A DNA stretch of 64,000 bases from NCBI GenBank assembly GCA_963691655.1, contig OY829326.1, forward strand, positions 146,834,998 through 146,898,997. Reading direction: 5' to 3'. This stretch comes from Toxonevra muliebris (lineage: Eukaryota; Arthropoda; Insecta; Diptera; Pallopteridae). Below the pieces are notes generated by a model. That model did not search any database. It saw nothing but the letters and a program-made list of their open reading frames with translations, and was not told the origin of the DNA. The position numbers and the translations under genes are program-made. Shown one piece after another: positions 24,401 to 35,560 of the stretch (position 1 is the first letter of the stretch; each line of letters opens with the position of its first letter).

Positions 24401-24850
24401 TATTATATATGGTGTGAAGTTTGGTCTAATTTTGGTCTAAATAGTCTACTTTTGGTCTGAGTCTTAAGCTGTGTTTGGCTTGATTTTTTTATTTTAATTT
24501 TAATCTGAATTTTAGTTTAAGTTTTGATTTAAATTTGGTCCAAATTTTTTTCTAAGTTTTATCTAAACTCTGTCCTGAATCGTTAATTTTGGTCTGACTT
24601 TTAGACTATGTTTTGTCTGATTTTTATTTGAGCCCTGTTTTGAATTTTAATTCGGGTTCTGATTTGAATGTGGTCTGAATTTTGATCTGGTTTTGTTCCG
24701 AATGTTGGTTGAATTTGGGTGAGAATATTGGTTTAAATTTTGGTCTGAATTAGGGTGAGTTGCGATCACATTTTTAAATTAGGGTTTCGTTTGGATTTAG
24801 TTTTGGTTTTTGATCTAATTTTTAGCATAATTTGGATCTGAAATGTGATA

Positions 24851-26969
24851 AATTTATAGGCTTGATAACTTGATATATTTTGCAGACTTTTACCTCTCCA
24901 AACCGGAATCCTACACTCACCGCTGAGCAAGTACAGAAAAGGCTATCATAACTAATTCGTTATTATATTAAAATTATTATCAAAAGATTTTTAATATATC
25001 GGATACAAAAAAAAAAACCAAAATACTCTTTATCTAACTAATAACATGACTTTGATATGTTTTATATTGTGGTTGTTGTTATTGTAATATTTTCCTCTCA
25101 ATTTGGTTTTTATAAAAATGTTGCTTCTATACTTAAATAAATACTTTACTTTTTATAATCAAAGTAGGAGCATGTGCAAGAACATATCTCTATTCGTTCT
25201 TTGTGTTGTATTTTATTTATTTGCTTGTTTTGCAATTGTTGTTGTTGTTGTTGTCTCTTTTTGAAAATATTAAATGAAAGAAAACTCTTAACTCTACAAA
25301 GTTTAGCAATTGCAAAAGCAGCAGTTCTTATAAAAAATATTATGTAAGCTTTTATAAAGATAAAAATGTTTGCACTTCTGTTTCGTTTTTTTTTTTTTTA
25401 TTATTTTTTTCTTGAACAAATGTTACAAGACCAAATACAAGTGGCAACAAACAAGCAGCCAGCAAGCAAAATGACAATGACATCTTTGCGTAGGCTTATA
25501 TGCAGTAACAACAATAATAACACAGCAACGAGGAAGCGGCTTCAACACCAGTAACAGAAAGTTGAAGAAAAAGTGGCATAAAGAAAAAAATTTGTAAAAA
25601 GAAGGAAATGTTTTTTAAAAACTTATAAAAATAATATATGTACGTGATATAAGAGTATCTTGTTCTTTGTTGCTGTTATTTTTAATAAGTTTTCTCAAGT
25701 TATTTTTCATTTTAAAGGAAATGTTTTTAAAAGAGTTGTAAGCACACTTTGCAGACTTTGAAGGAAAGGAAAAGAGATGAACATTCCTACCTACACATTT
25801 TTTGCATCACTTTGCATTTTTGTTACTCATACGCACGGTTGAATATTACGTTTCACTTCGTGTTTTGCTTGTTTGTGCAAAAACGTTTTATATGCAAGTA
25901 TTATGCTTTAATTTAATTTAAGCTTGCTGCTACAACTGCACCAAAAATAAAAAAAATTAAAAACAACAAATTTCCATGCAAATTTTATGCAAACGCTAAA
26001 ACGCCAAATAAAGAAAAAATAAATATAAAATAAAAATGCTGGAAAATTTGTCGTAAACGTCTGCGCTTTCAAATTGCATAAATCTCTACAACCTCTGCTC
26101 TTTTCTCTCATCCTCTTTCATTCTCTCCTTTACAGCATATTTAATGGCTTTGCCATTGCGTTGACTTTAAGCGTTAGCTTTAACCACACATGAACGTTAA
26201 GGAAAGGAAAAATTAAAAAACCCAAAAAAACTGCTGTGAATTATTAAGTAAAAAACAAGCAAGTCAAATAAAAAAACTGAGAAGGAGCGCTAAAATATAT
26301 TTCAGCAAAATAAATTAAAAAAATATTCCAAGAAAGTGCAGTTACAGTATAGTAACATTAGCATCCCAAAATTTATTTATGTCTTATGACGACAAAAGCG
26401 ATTTATATGCATTTCTGTGCAACAGTGCGTATGAGTAATTTATTTTTATAAATTAGCAACAGCAAAGAGGAAGCAACATTTAAGTTTTCATCACTTGTGA
26501 AAGCATAAAATATGAAACATCACATGATCTACACTGATATCAGTGAAATTTACCGTTAAGGATGGCAAAAAACCAGAGGGCAGGAATAGATTCACGAAAG
26601 TATAGAAATAATCTTCTTGAATTGAAAATGCATTCGAAAATTGTACAAATGTTCTTGCCACATAGAAGGAGGTTTGCAAGATATATAGATTCAATTTCTG
26701 TAGCTAACTGAAAGTCATTGGAGAGGCATATATTTTGCATTTTTCCAGTAAAACTATAAATCGAACCTATGCCGGACTAAAATTGAATTTTTGATTCCGG
26801 TTCTAAGCATTCTTTCTCCCCACTCTCTGAATTTTCCATTGGAATCAAAATTCCTTTTATTCATTTGCCTTTTTGTTTTTTTTTTATCACTTATAAGAAA
26901 TTTTCTTTACGCATTTTCAGCTGGGTATATATTCATAGAATCGTAGCCACCAAATTCAGCTTTTGATTA
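24851..26969. other. Non-coding DNA
   Basis: AT-rich with (GTT)n at 25233-25252, T runs and A-rich stretches. No gene or element identified. Confidence 0.5.
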
Positions 26970-28690
26970 AACTGAGTCGCTATTTTGACTACCCCACTCT
27001 GATTTCACGACTTCGATAACAAGTCACTGACTTTAATGACATCGATACAAATAGTCAGATTTTATGATTCAAACTTAAGCTTCATAAATAACTTCACGAA
27101 ATCAATCCTCCGAATACGACTCCACATATCGAATTCCATTACTTTGTCTTCCCGACTTTGCTGCCATAAATCCGACTCCATAAATCTGGCGGAGTTAATC
27201 TGACTTTGACTACAGAACTCTAAATTAAACTCCAGGCCCTTGAGTTCGATTTCAAAAATTGGATTTATTTATGATGAATTTAACTCCAAAAATGCAATTC
27301 CACGAATCTGAGTCTATGAATTCGACTTCGCAATTTAAACTTTGACCTCACGGATTTGTCTTCATGGATCTCACTTCACGATTTCGCCCTCAAGATTCCG
27401 AATTCGCGATACTGTTTTTGAATTCATGAATTTCTCTTTATGAAACCGACGCCAAAAATTCAACTTCACGATTTTTACTTTACTCCATGAATCCAACTTT
27501 TCAAATTGAACTTCACTAATCTGACTTTGACTATACTGATTTGACTCCATAAATCCAACCTCGATGAATCCAACCTCAGGAATCTGTTTTCATAATTCTT
27601 ACTCTTCGAATCCGACTTCACGAACCCTACCTCACCATTTTGACTTTTAATTCAAGCATTCATAAATTAAACTCCATTGTATTAGCATTAAATTGGAGAT
27701 GTTGACCTCATTTTATTATTATTTCAAGGAAGGACGACTCGAAAGTCAGGCACTGCGATCTACTGTATCTACCGATCTACTGTACCAAAGTCCCATGAAA
27801 GAAAGAAAGGAAGAGAGAAAGAAAGATAGATAAGAAGCATACCCAAGCCGAGAATCGAACTCGAGTCTCCAGAGACAAGAGTCTGGCACTCTGCCACTAG
27901 ACCACAGTGGCGATGGTAGGACCTACAGTTTAACGCCGATTCCGAACGGCTGTGTGGCAATTTTTTATCAGCTCGGTGGTCTTGCCATTACCAACCAAGG
28001 TGTTTACATACACTACTACTACACATTCTTATAATTCTCATCCACTTCATATCGATAGTGAATATAAAAAGTTTATGAGAATTAACCACCAGACCAAGAC
28101 GGCAATCGAACCAACAACCTTCTGAATGAAAGTCTAATGCACTGTCCACTAGACTATCGAGTTCGACCTCTAGGAACCCTAGATCTCAGCTCGATTTTGA
28201 TAATCTCTGGCCTTACGAATTCTACCTTACGATTTTGACTTTGACTCTACGGGGTTGACTTCAACTCCAAGAATCCGACGTCATGATTTGAACTATAGCT
28301 CAACGTATTTAACACGATGAGTCCGACCTTACGATACTGATTTTAACTACATGGATTTAACTCTATGAATCCGAAAACACAAATCCAAACTCACGCATCG
28401 GACCTCACTAACTGAACTTCACGATTGTGACTGTAACGACGCAAATTTGACTCCAAAAATCTAACTTTACGAATACAATCTCATAAAACCGACTTCACAA
28501 CTCCGTCTATAACTCCAAAAATCATTAAGATTCTCACTTTGACTAGACAAATTGAACTCCATGAATCCTATTCCACTAATTTGCCGTCACGATGCTAGCT
28601 TTGACTTTATGAAACCGACCCTGCGAATCCGACCTCGTGAATCCGAAGTCCCAATTCTGATTCCAATACATCGACTTCTTTGCTATTTAG
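26970..28690 (+). repeat. Diverged array of TCCGACTCCACGAATC-like units
   Basis: Variants of ATCCGACTTCACGAATCTGACTTTGACT recur throughout, with about 20-base sub-units such as GACTCCATGAATC, GACCTCACGAAT and AACTTCACGATT. The array is split by a SINE on the minus strand at about 27711-28167. Units are strongly diverged. Confidence 0.75.
27711..28167 (-). mobile_element. Two-headed tRNA-derived SINE, copy 1
   Basis: Reading the minus strand: a tRNA-like unit with TAGTCTAGTGG (A box) and a degenerate B box lies at about 28165-28090; a linker contains CGTTCGGAATCGGCGTTAAA and CTGTAGGT; a second tRNA-like unit follows (TGGTCTAGTGG, then AGTTCGATTCT); then a CTTT-rich part, GTGCCTGACTTTCGAGTCG, and an (AAT)n tail at 27711-27726. 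The order is the same as at 40344-40725 in the opposite orientation, so the two heads move as one unit. This copy has about 80 extra bases in the linker (near 27950-28025) that the other lacks. Both are non-coding; RNA polymerase III promotion is inferred from the boxes. The SINE interrupts the surrounding array. Confidence 0.8.
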
Positions 28691-30524
28691 TCTTTCTTAA
28701 ATTTTTCTTAAACCAATATAACGAGATAAATTTAATTTTTCGGTATAAATATAGGTTTGACTTACTTTATATTTGCCTTTCCGAAACACCTCCCCTCATT
28801 TTCACTTTTCCCCTTCCTTCCGCTCACACTTTCCTGAACACATTTATTTTCCCCCATTGAACATATAGTAATCTGCTTACAGCAAAGCATTTTAATCAAT
28901 CAAATACTTTTTCTTTTATCTTACATATTTTCTCGTCTTCTTTATTTTTAAGCTATTATGTAAGTATGAGTGTGTTTGTGAGCATAGCACATTTCAATAA
29001 CCACCTGTAAGCATTAACAAAAGACACGAAAAAAATTATAGCGAAATCAACATTATCAACATCATTATCGTCATTGTCGTTGTCTTCGAAGCTACAAGAA
29101 ATCGACTAGTTTCGTAAGAAAAATGAAAAATTACAGCTGCAACATACAACATTGTTGTCTTTCCTGCATGCTACTGCAACAGCACTGCATCTTCATCTCG
29201 ATTGTCGTTGCAGGTTGCAACTTAAAATCATTGTAAAAGAAATGTGATTTACTGCTTTGTTAGTTTCAGTGCTGCTGCTTGCTACTTCTTCGTCGTTATG
29301 GTTCTATTTATTTTTTTTCGTTTCGTTTTGCTTTGTTTTTTTTTTTAAGTTTCGAAAGTATTTGCAGCAATATTTTCTACTACTTTGCTGCTCCTCCCAC
29401 TTAATGTCATTCAATTTTTAATTTTTCAAATGGATTCCGACATGTTACACACACTCGCTGTCTCCGCCTTTGTCTCTTTCACTCACTTCCGCCGCTGTCA
29501 TATCCGCGCGCAGCCATTTCCGTTTTTCCGCCTGGGAGCATGACAGTGCATGTACGTATGTATGGGTTGTGTGCGTGTATGTGTGTGTGTGTGTATGGTG
29601 GCATTCAGAATTTTCAATCTTCACTGCTTCACTACTGTAAAAATGTCGCATGCATTTTTCGTATATGTTGTAGCAATAAAATCTGTTTTGTTCGTCGTAT
29701 TCGCATTACAAACGAGTACACGAGTGACGTTAGAAAGAAGGTGGTACAAATACAGACTCATGTGTGTCTGTATGTTGAACAATGTGGCATCACTGCAACG
29801 CTACGCTACTGCCATGTTGCAGCTATGACAGCGCGCACACACACACACACACATCCATTCATATTTTACTACTACACAATGACTTTCGACATCATGTAAA
29901 AGTTACATGCTGCAGTGGATTTGCCAAATAAATGTTGATGTTATTTGAGAAATTCTTTTTTCTATATATTTTTTTTTTTTTTTTGTTAGATTTTTTCTAT
30001 GTTTCTGTTGGGAAAAATATTTTTGTTAAGGTGTTGGTATGAAAGTAGCACACAAAAGGATATGGAATTTATGTATATGATGATGATGATATATTTGTGT
30101 ATGTAGCAATGGAAGCAAAAATGTGGGAGCGCTGATGATTTAAGTGAACAAATAAACTTTTAATATATGACATTTCAAATTGAAACTATCATATATAGCT
30201 ACTTATATTGACATGTTTTTGAGAACACAAATAGCATGAGATTGGTATTAATTTGATTTGAGAAAGTAGCTGAAGAACAGCATCGGTGGGTATTTTGATA
30301 TTTGTATGAACTAATTTTACTCTAAAAAAATGTGTCTACATATTCAGAGGAAGGGTGAAGATAATTGGCTCAGAAGAAGCCGTTGCTTAATAGTGATCAG
30401 CAAACATCAGTATCGAACAGCGAGAAGTGTCAACTCTAAACGGGGTTTAAGAGAGAATGCTTTTTATAAATCCTGAACACCTTAGTTAAAAGCTTTGAAA
30501 CGAAATTGAAAACGAGCCAGATAC
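28691..30524. other. Non-coding DNA with CA/TG runs
   Basis: Contains a TG run near 29578-29596, (CA)n at about 29834-29852 and T runs at 29968-29984. A less AT-rich patch at 29450-29560 has CGCGCGCAGCC. Open frames around 29445-29899 read through the microsatellites and look non-genic. Confidence 0.5.
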
Positions 30525-30985
30525 AGATGAATTTTGGTCTGAATTTTTGTGAAATTTTTGGGTTGATTTTCTCTTGATTTTTGGTTTCGATTTGGATTGA
30601 ATTTTGGTTAGATTTTTGATCCAAATTTGGTTGAATTTGGAGTTATATTTTTTTTTCTTTATTTTGGTCTAATTTTGGTTCCATTTTCGGTATGATATGG
30701 GTTAGCTTTTGGTTAGATTTCTTGAATTTTGGGTTGCATTTTTTTTATGTTTGGCCTGAGTTTGCCGAGTGCGTAACGATTTAAATTTTTGTCTGAATTT
30801 GGCCTAATTTGCAATTAAAAATTTGGTTAGAATTTGGTCTAAATTCCATTTGAGTTTTGACTTGAATATTGAACCAAGTTTTGATTGGAGTTTATCTGAA
30901 TTTTATTTTGAATGCTTATCCAAGATTTGGTCAGATTCTTAGTGTGAGATTTTATTAAAATTAAATGGTCAGGAACTGAATTTTA
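30525..30985 (+). repeat. Diverged array of TTTTGGTCTGAA-like units, copy 2
   Basis: The same unit family as 23255-24850, about 6 kb further on and in the same orientation (ATTTTGGTCTGAATTTTTG, GGTTAGATTTTTGATCC and similar). It is shorter and equally decayed. Confidence 0.65.
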
Positions 30986-31284
30986 TTTTGATTTATTATG
31001 GTGGTATATAATCAGGTTTTTGAGACGGATTTAGAGATGGATTTAGTTATCTGCTAATTTCTGTTAATTATTCAATAATTTAGCAAAATCAACCTATTCT
31101 AGGACCACAATACACAATCCGGGTCCAATAACGTATGCGGAATGAAATATGAACTGATTTCCAACCATCATTTCAAATGCAAAACAAATAGCAATAGCAA
31201 AACAAAATATGAGAGGACTAACGGTACTATTCCTGCAATTATTCGACTAGAGATCAGTTCGATAGATAGCAAATAGTCGCAAAC

Positions 31285-31741
31285 ATGTCATTGACGGAGT
31301 TAGAACGTCGCAAATTGATTCGTAAATTTTGTAAAAATAATCCACTAAAAACCAAATATGAAATATTTCGTCATTTTTCTGAAATGCAATTCAAAAAAAC
31401 TTTTATTTATAATACTATTAAAGCTTTCAGGAGTGGAAAATCGATTGAAAGAAAACGCGGATCCGGTAAAAAATGTGTTTTGCAGAGCAGCCAAACTCGT
31501 GCTAAATTAAAGGCAGAAATTGTGGGTCAGTCAGCGAAGTCATATCGTGCGTTGGCGAAAAAGTAAAATGTCGACGACAAAACTATAAAAAAATATATAT
31601 CAGACATGGGAATAATCAAATGTGCAAAAAAGACTGTTGCAACCGTCTCTGAAAACCAGTCGGCGATAATTAAACATCGATTACATGCTCTGTCCCAAAA
31701 TTTGTTTGCTGCAAATTCACCGTACATTTGCTTATATTCTT
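31285..31741 (+). pseudogene. Tc1/mariner-superfamily transposase, N-terminal relic
   Basis: From the ATG at 31285 the frame gives MSLTELERRKLIRKFCKNN, then YNTIKAFRSGKSIERKRGSG, and QSAKSYRALAKK up to a stop at 31564. The same frame continues after that single stop (NVDDKTIKKYISDMGIIKCA ... HRLHALSQNLFAANS) to 31741. This is the paired helix-turn-helix DNA-binding part of a Tc1/mariner transposase with the basic GSG linker, like members of the rosa/DD41D type as I recall. The stop replaces what is probably a tyrosine codon. The frame ends just before the first catalytic Asp would be expected, and no DDE domain follows, so only the DNA-binding half is left. Terminal repeats were not found. 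A domesticated DNA-binding protein is unlikely given the stop. Confidence 0.75.
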
Positions 31742-33410
31742 GAGGGAAGCTGGACTAGATGAGGTATTCTCAGACAGATTAGACTAGATAGGGAAGAGGC
31801 ACGTACAATAGATATTGCAGGTCGCGGTACAACAACAACAACCTCTCTAACAATATAATACAATACAATTCTAGGGCCACAGATTTGCAGTTGAAATGCC
31901 ATGAACCATTCTCTTTTCTGTTGAGCATATTCCGATAAGAAATATAAATGAAATGAAAAATATAAACCAATTTAATTAAATAATAATTTTGGAAAATCAA
32001 ATAAGTCGTTTCGGTCGTACAAAATCAGTTACAAACTTACTTTGGATACTGATCCAACTACTGATTTTAACTTCTTATTGCTGGTTGCCATTGTTACTAT
32101 CTTTGAGTCATACAGTAAAACGTGGGTAAATGAAGGGCTCTACTTATTTCTTCATTTGCCAACTAGACTTTAAGTAAAACCGGTTCATAATAGCTATTCT
32201 TTGTATGATCTTTCAGCTGATATGATGAAGAGTTCTCGGTGCAGTTAGAAAAAATGTTTAAAAAAGTTTTTTTGCCTAAATCTAAACTAACTAAAACCAA
32301 GCATCGACAATTAACATTTTCTTTTAACCACAAAAAATGGATAATAAATTAAAGGTGGATGAGAAAACAACCACTTGTCTATGTGAAGCTTTCAGTATTT
32401 ATAAATTTGTTAGAAGTTAATTCAATATTCTTTAGAAATTTTAGAAAGCCACTGGTAACCAGATTCTTATTTTCTGTCTAATATGTTATTTCTAAAATAA
32501 TTTCCTTTGCTTAATCACATAATTTTGTTTGTTTTTTTTTTCTTTCACAAGAGATAACAATCTGCCTATATTTCTGTTTCTGCCTGTCTCCATAGACTCA
32601 AATCAAAAAATTCTGTCAAACTTTGCTGTTAAAAACGTGTCATGTCTCGCTTATTTAATATAGACACATACACAAACATAGAATAACTTGTTGCTAAAGA
32701 AAAGAAGAAAAAAAAAACAAACAACGAGAATTTTTGCTTATTTAGCTATTTTTAACTGGCAAACAACGATTACGATGAAATCACGTTTCCTACACTGGCT
32801 GCAGACAGACACACACTCACTCATACTCATAAAAGTCAAACTAAAACTGAATGAAAAAAGAGAAGAAAAATAGAAAAACAGAAAAACTTACGAGTCTACT
32901 TTCAACCGGCTGATATAGCGTGTTAACTGTTAAAATATTTAATGTGAATATTAAGGAGAATGAGAGTGTGAGTGAGCAGAAGGGTGAAAGAATGCCAATA
33001 TAACCTTTAAATATACCTACATATAGTATATACAACTTTTTTCTGCTGCTTTGCAAGTTAAATCAAGTTTTAAATGAAAAAAAAAACTAAAACTACAAAA
33101 ACTAAAACAACAACAACAATAATAAAAATAACTACAATCAGGAAGAAAAAATTTCGGAAAAATGAAAACAAAACTACAAAACTTTTTACACGAAACATTG
33201 AAATCTGATGGTTTGATGTCTGTCTGTAACTCAGTAACTCAAGTCTGCTAAAGTTTTTTCTCGATTTCTTTTTTTTTTGTACTTATTTTCTACATTTTTA
33301 AAACTTTTTTTTCCATCTATAAAGTACGAAAAAAGCACACCGTAGACAACAATAACAACAACAACATGAACTAGAATTTTTCAAACCAACTTCCGTTTCC
33401 GTTTCTTTTT
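31742..33410. other. Non-coding DNA
   Basis: AT-rich, with A-rich and CAA-rich runs near 33060-33130 and 33340-33365. No gene identified. Confidence 0.5.
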
Positions 33411-33415
33411 TGCAG

Positions 33416-33436
33416 CCGTTCGTGTTAAATCATTTC
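33416..33436 (+). other. Candidate 21-base microexon
   Basis: A strong pyrimidine tract ending in TTTTTTGCAG (to 33415) is followed by 21 bases and then GTAAGTT, a near-consensus 5' splice site. Twenty-one bases keep frame and are open in two frames (one reads PFVLNHF). Microexons of this size are known in fly genes. It lies in an otherwise gene-free stretch and no neighbouring exon is visible, so it may be a chance pairing. Confidence 0.3.
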
Positions 33437-33577
33437 GTAAGTTCCAACTTAAATTCGCTACTTATTTATATTACATGTCTGTACTTGTACATACATAAAT
33501 ACATTAAACAGGATCGAGATACAGGGAACTTTTGTAATTCCAATCATGAATGACTGCGCTTTTTGAGACGAGGGGAT

Positions 33578-33973
33578 AAATACAAGATGTCTGACAAAAA
33601 ACGATTTTTTTTTAACGCATTTTTAATTTTATAAAATTTGTACTAACTTTTGCTCCAGAGCCTCTTTAAGAATATCTTTTAGTTAAAAATAGAGACCACG
33701 AAATTGCACAAGATTTGAACAAAATCGGCCGGTCCATAGACGGCGCTCCATTATAAGAAAAAATTCCATATTTCCTTTTGTGGCCTCTATTTTGATATAC
33801 AATATATTCCAAAAGGGGCTCCGCAGTAAAAATCAGGTAAAGTGGGATTTTTCCTTGTACTGGAACAGCATCTATGGACCTCCCGTTTTTGCTGAAATTT
33901 TGTAAATCAAAGCTTTTTTATGCCCCTATATAACATTTAAAAGAGAAAAGACATTGCTAAACATCTTGTATTT
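33578..33973. mobile_element. MITE-like element with 13-base terminal inverted repeats
   Basis: AAATACAAGATGT at 33578-33590 is exactly matched, inverted, by ACATCTTGTATTT at 33961-33973. A second inverted pair lies inside: GGTCCATAGA at 33731-33740 and TCTATGGACC at 33871-33880. The 396-base unit has no coding capacity. Short terminal repeats, nested inverted repeats and this size fit a non-autonomous DNA transposon. A target duplication could not be fixed because the flanks are AT-rich. Confidence 0.55.
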
Positions 33974-34535
33974 TCCTTCTCTGCTAAGAAAAGCTGTTAT
34001 AATGTGAGCAACAAAACCAAACCACCCTAATATACATATGTATATGGAAGATACGAGTATGTAAGTATGTATACACATACATATGGACAGTAGTGGCTAT
34101 TCACCTAATCATTATTTTCTACTATGTCTGAGCTAAGAAATCGTAACTTTTAGGTTTGTGCGTTTTGGGACTATTTGAAGTTTAGGGGATAAGAGCGTGG
34201 AAGCAGCTGGAGAGCTCCATTCGACATGTTAAGGCCAGAAAAAGTTTTCTCTCATTTTTTCATGCTTATTGATGGATAATGTTAGTTTAATAGAAGTTTG
34301 CTGCTTAGTCAAAGTCATTAGTTTATTTGCAGAAGTTAACTTAAAGTTTCCTTTCTTCAATTTCATGAATTTTACTGCAAAGAAAATGAAAGAAGATACT
34401 TGAACTGAACTTAGGGGATTTAGGAGACGTTAAAATCATGGCCGTATCTAAACCACACGGTTTGAATCTAATTTGTTGAACATAATTTTTCCATGGTTAA
34501 ATTCCCACTTGCCAATAGTGTTCAAATTTTTCTGC

Positions 34536-34826
34536 CCGCCGTAGCCTTGTGGTTAGTGTATTGGACTGCTATGCAGAGGTGTGCGGGTTCAAATCTCGGT
34601 ACGGTCAAAAAATCAAAAAAATGTAAAATATTTTGGCTGGCAATGGCAAACTTCAAAAGCAAAAATAGCCAATGAAAATCTTTTCACTTCGCCGTTTGGA
34701 TTCGGTATAAAACTGTAGGTAGCTTCCATTCGTGTACAAATATAAATCACACAGCATGAATGGATGCGAAAAATTTAGTCAGTCTAAGCCCTTCATGGGC
34801 TGTTGTGTCATAATAGTAATAATAGT
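34536..34826 (+). mobile_element. tRNA-derived SINE of a second type
   Basis: A tRNA-like head has an A box (TAGCCTTGTGG, 34542-34552) and a B box (GGTTCAAATCT, 34586-34596). A body follows with a core at 34691-34720 (GCCGTTTGGATTCGG, then ATAAAACTGTAGGT), and a TAATAGTAATAATAG tail. The core matches the linker of the two-headed SINE at 27711-28167 and 40344-40725, although head and 3' part differ. No clear target duplication. The reading frame that crosses it is a by-product. Confidence 0.75.
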
Positions 34827-34879
34827 TTATATTCTTCTCAGTAAATATCACTGACATTCCGTTTTACGTTTTAACAAAC

Positions 34880-35560
34880 TAACTTGCATCATCGTGCTTT
34901 CTGTGGCTTCCAAATTATACCGTTTCAAGCATTCCTCTTTTTTGGGAGGTGTATTATCTGCTTGACCTTTCTGCCCTATAACTACTCCCAATATAGCGCC
35001 TTTATATATAAACTGTCATTATCCTTACTGTTATTATTCAGTTACGTTGATCCAAGTATTTTGTTTGTATGGATGGTACCAAGTCTACTTCCCTAAAAAT
35101 TTCCAATTCTACCCAATATTAACTAACATACCGTACTTCCATACAAACCTTCAATAACTTCCTTGCCATGGTTCGTCATATATATAGTTTTATTCACTTT
35201 GATGGAATAGAAGGTGCCACGCCCAAATATTACCGCATCCAAAGTACTAATGTATTACTTTCGAACATAAACTTTCATTGTTTTCCTTGCTACGGTTCCT
35301 CATATATGTATGCTGTTTAAAGCATTTCCTTTGTATGGAAAATGTGACGCCCACTTGCCCAAAATCTACCTTATTTTGCTCAATCTTACGTACATCTTCA
35401 TACCTAATTTTCCATTGTCTTTTTTACTATGGTCCCCTAATAAGCTATGAGAAAAATTGTATTTAGTTCATATGAGAGGTGACATCTACCGGCGTATTTT
35501 AAAACTATCACCATGCCAAATAGGAAGTAAATTGGCTCAGCCATTTTAGGGAGTACTCTC
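34880..35560 (+). repeat. Dispersed repeat with internal 125-135-base units
   Basis: Three recognisable units start near 35160, 35285 and 35420 (CCTTGCCATGGTTCGTCAT, CCTTGCTACGGTTCCTCAT, TTTTTACTATGGTCCCC), each followed by a CATTT.GTATGG piece and a GTGCCACGCCCA-like piece. More decayed units are seen before them. The block ends with CGACAAACAAACAGGCAAT. I recall repeats of this kind as very common in fly genomes; no transposase accompanies it here. Confidence 0.55.

Larger units (their letters stand above)
23255..24850 (+). repeat. Diverged array of TTTTGGTCTGAA-like units, copy 1
   Basis: Variants of TTTTGGTCTGAATTTTGGTTTGA fill about 1.6 kb, interrupted by two non-array insertions at 23736-23950 and about 24255-24400. 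The same unit family returns at 30525-30985. Units are old and diverged. No coding capacity. Confidence 0.75.
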
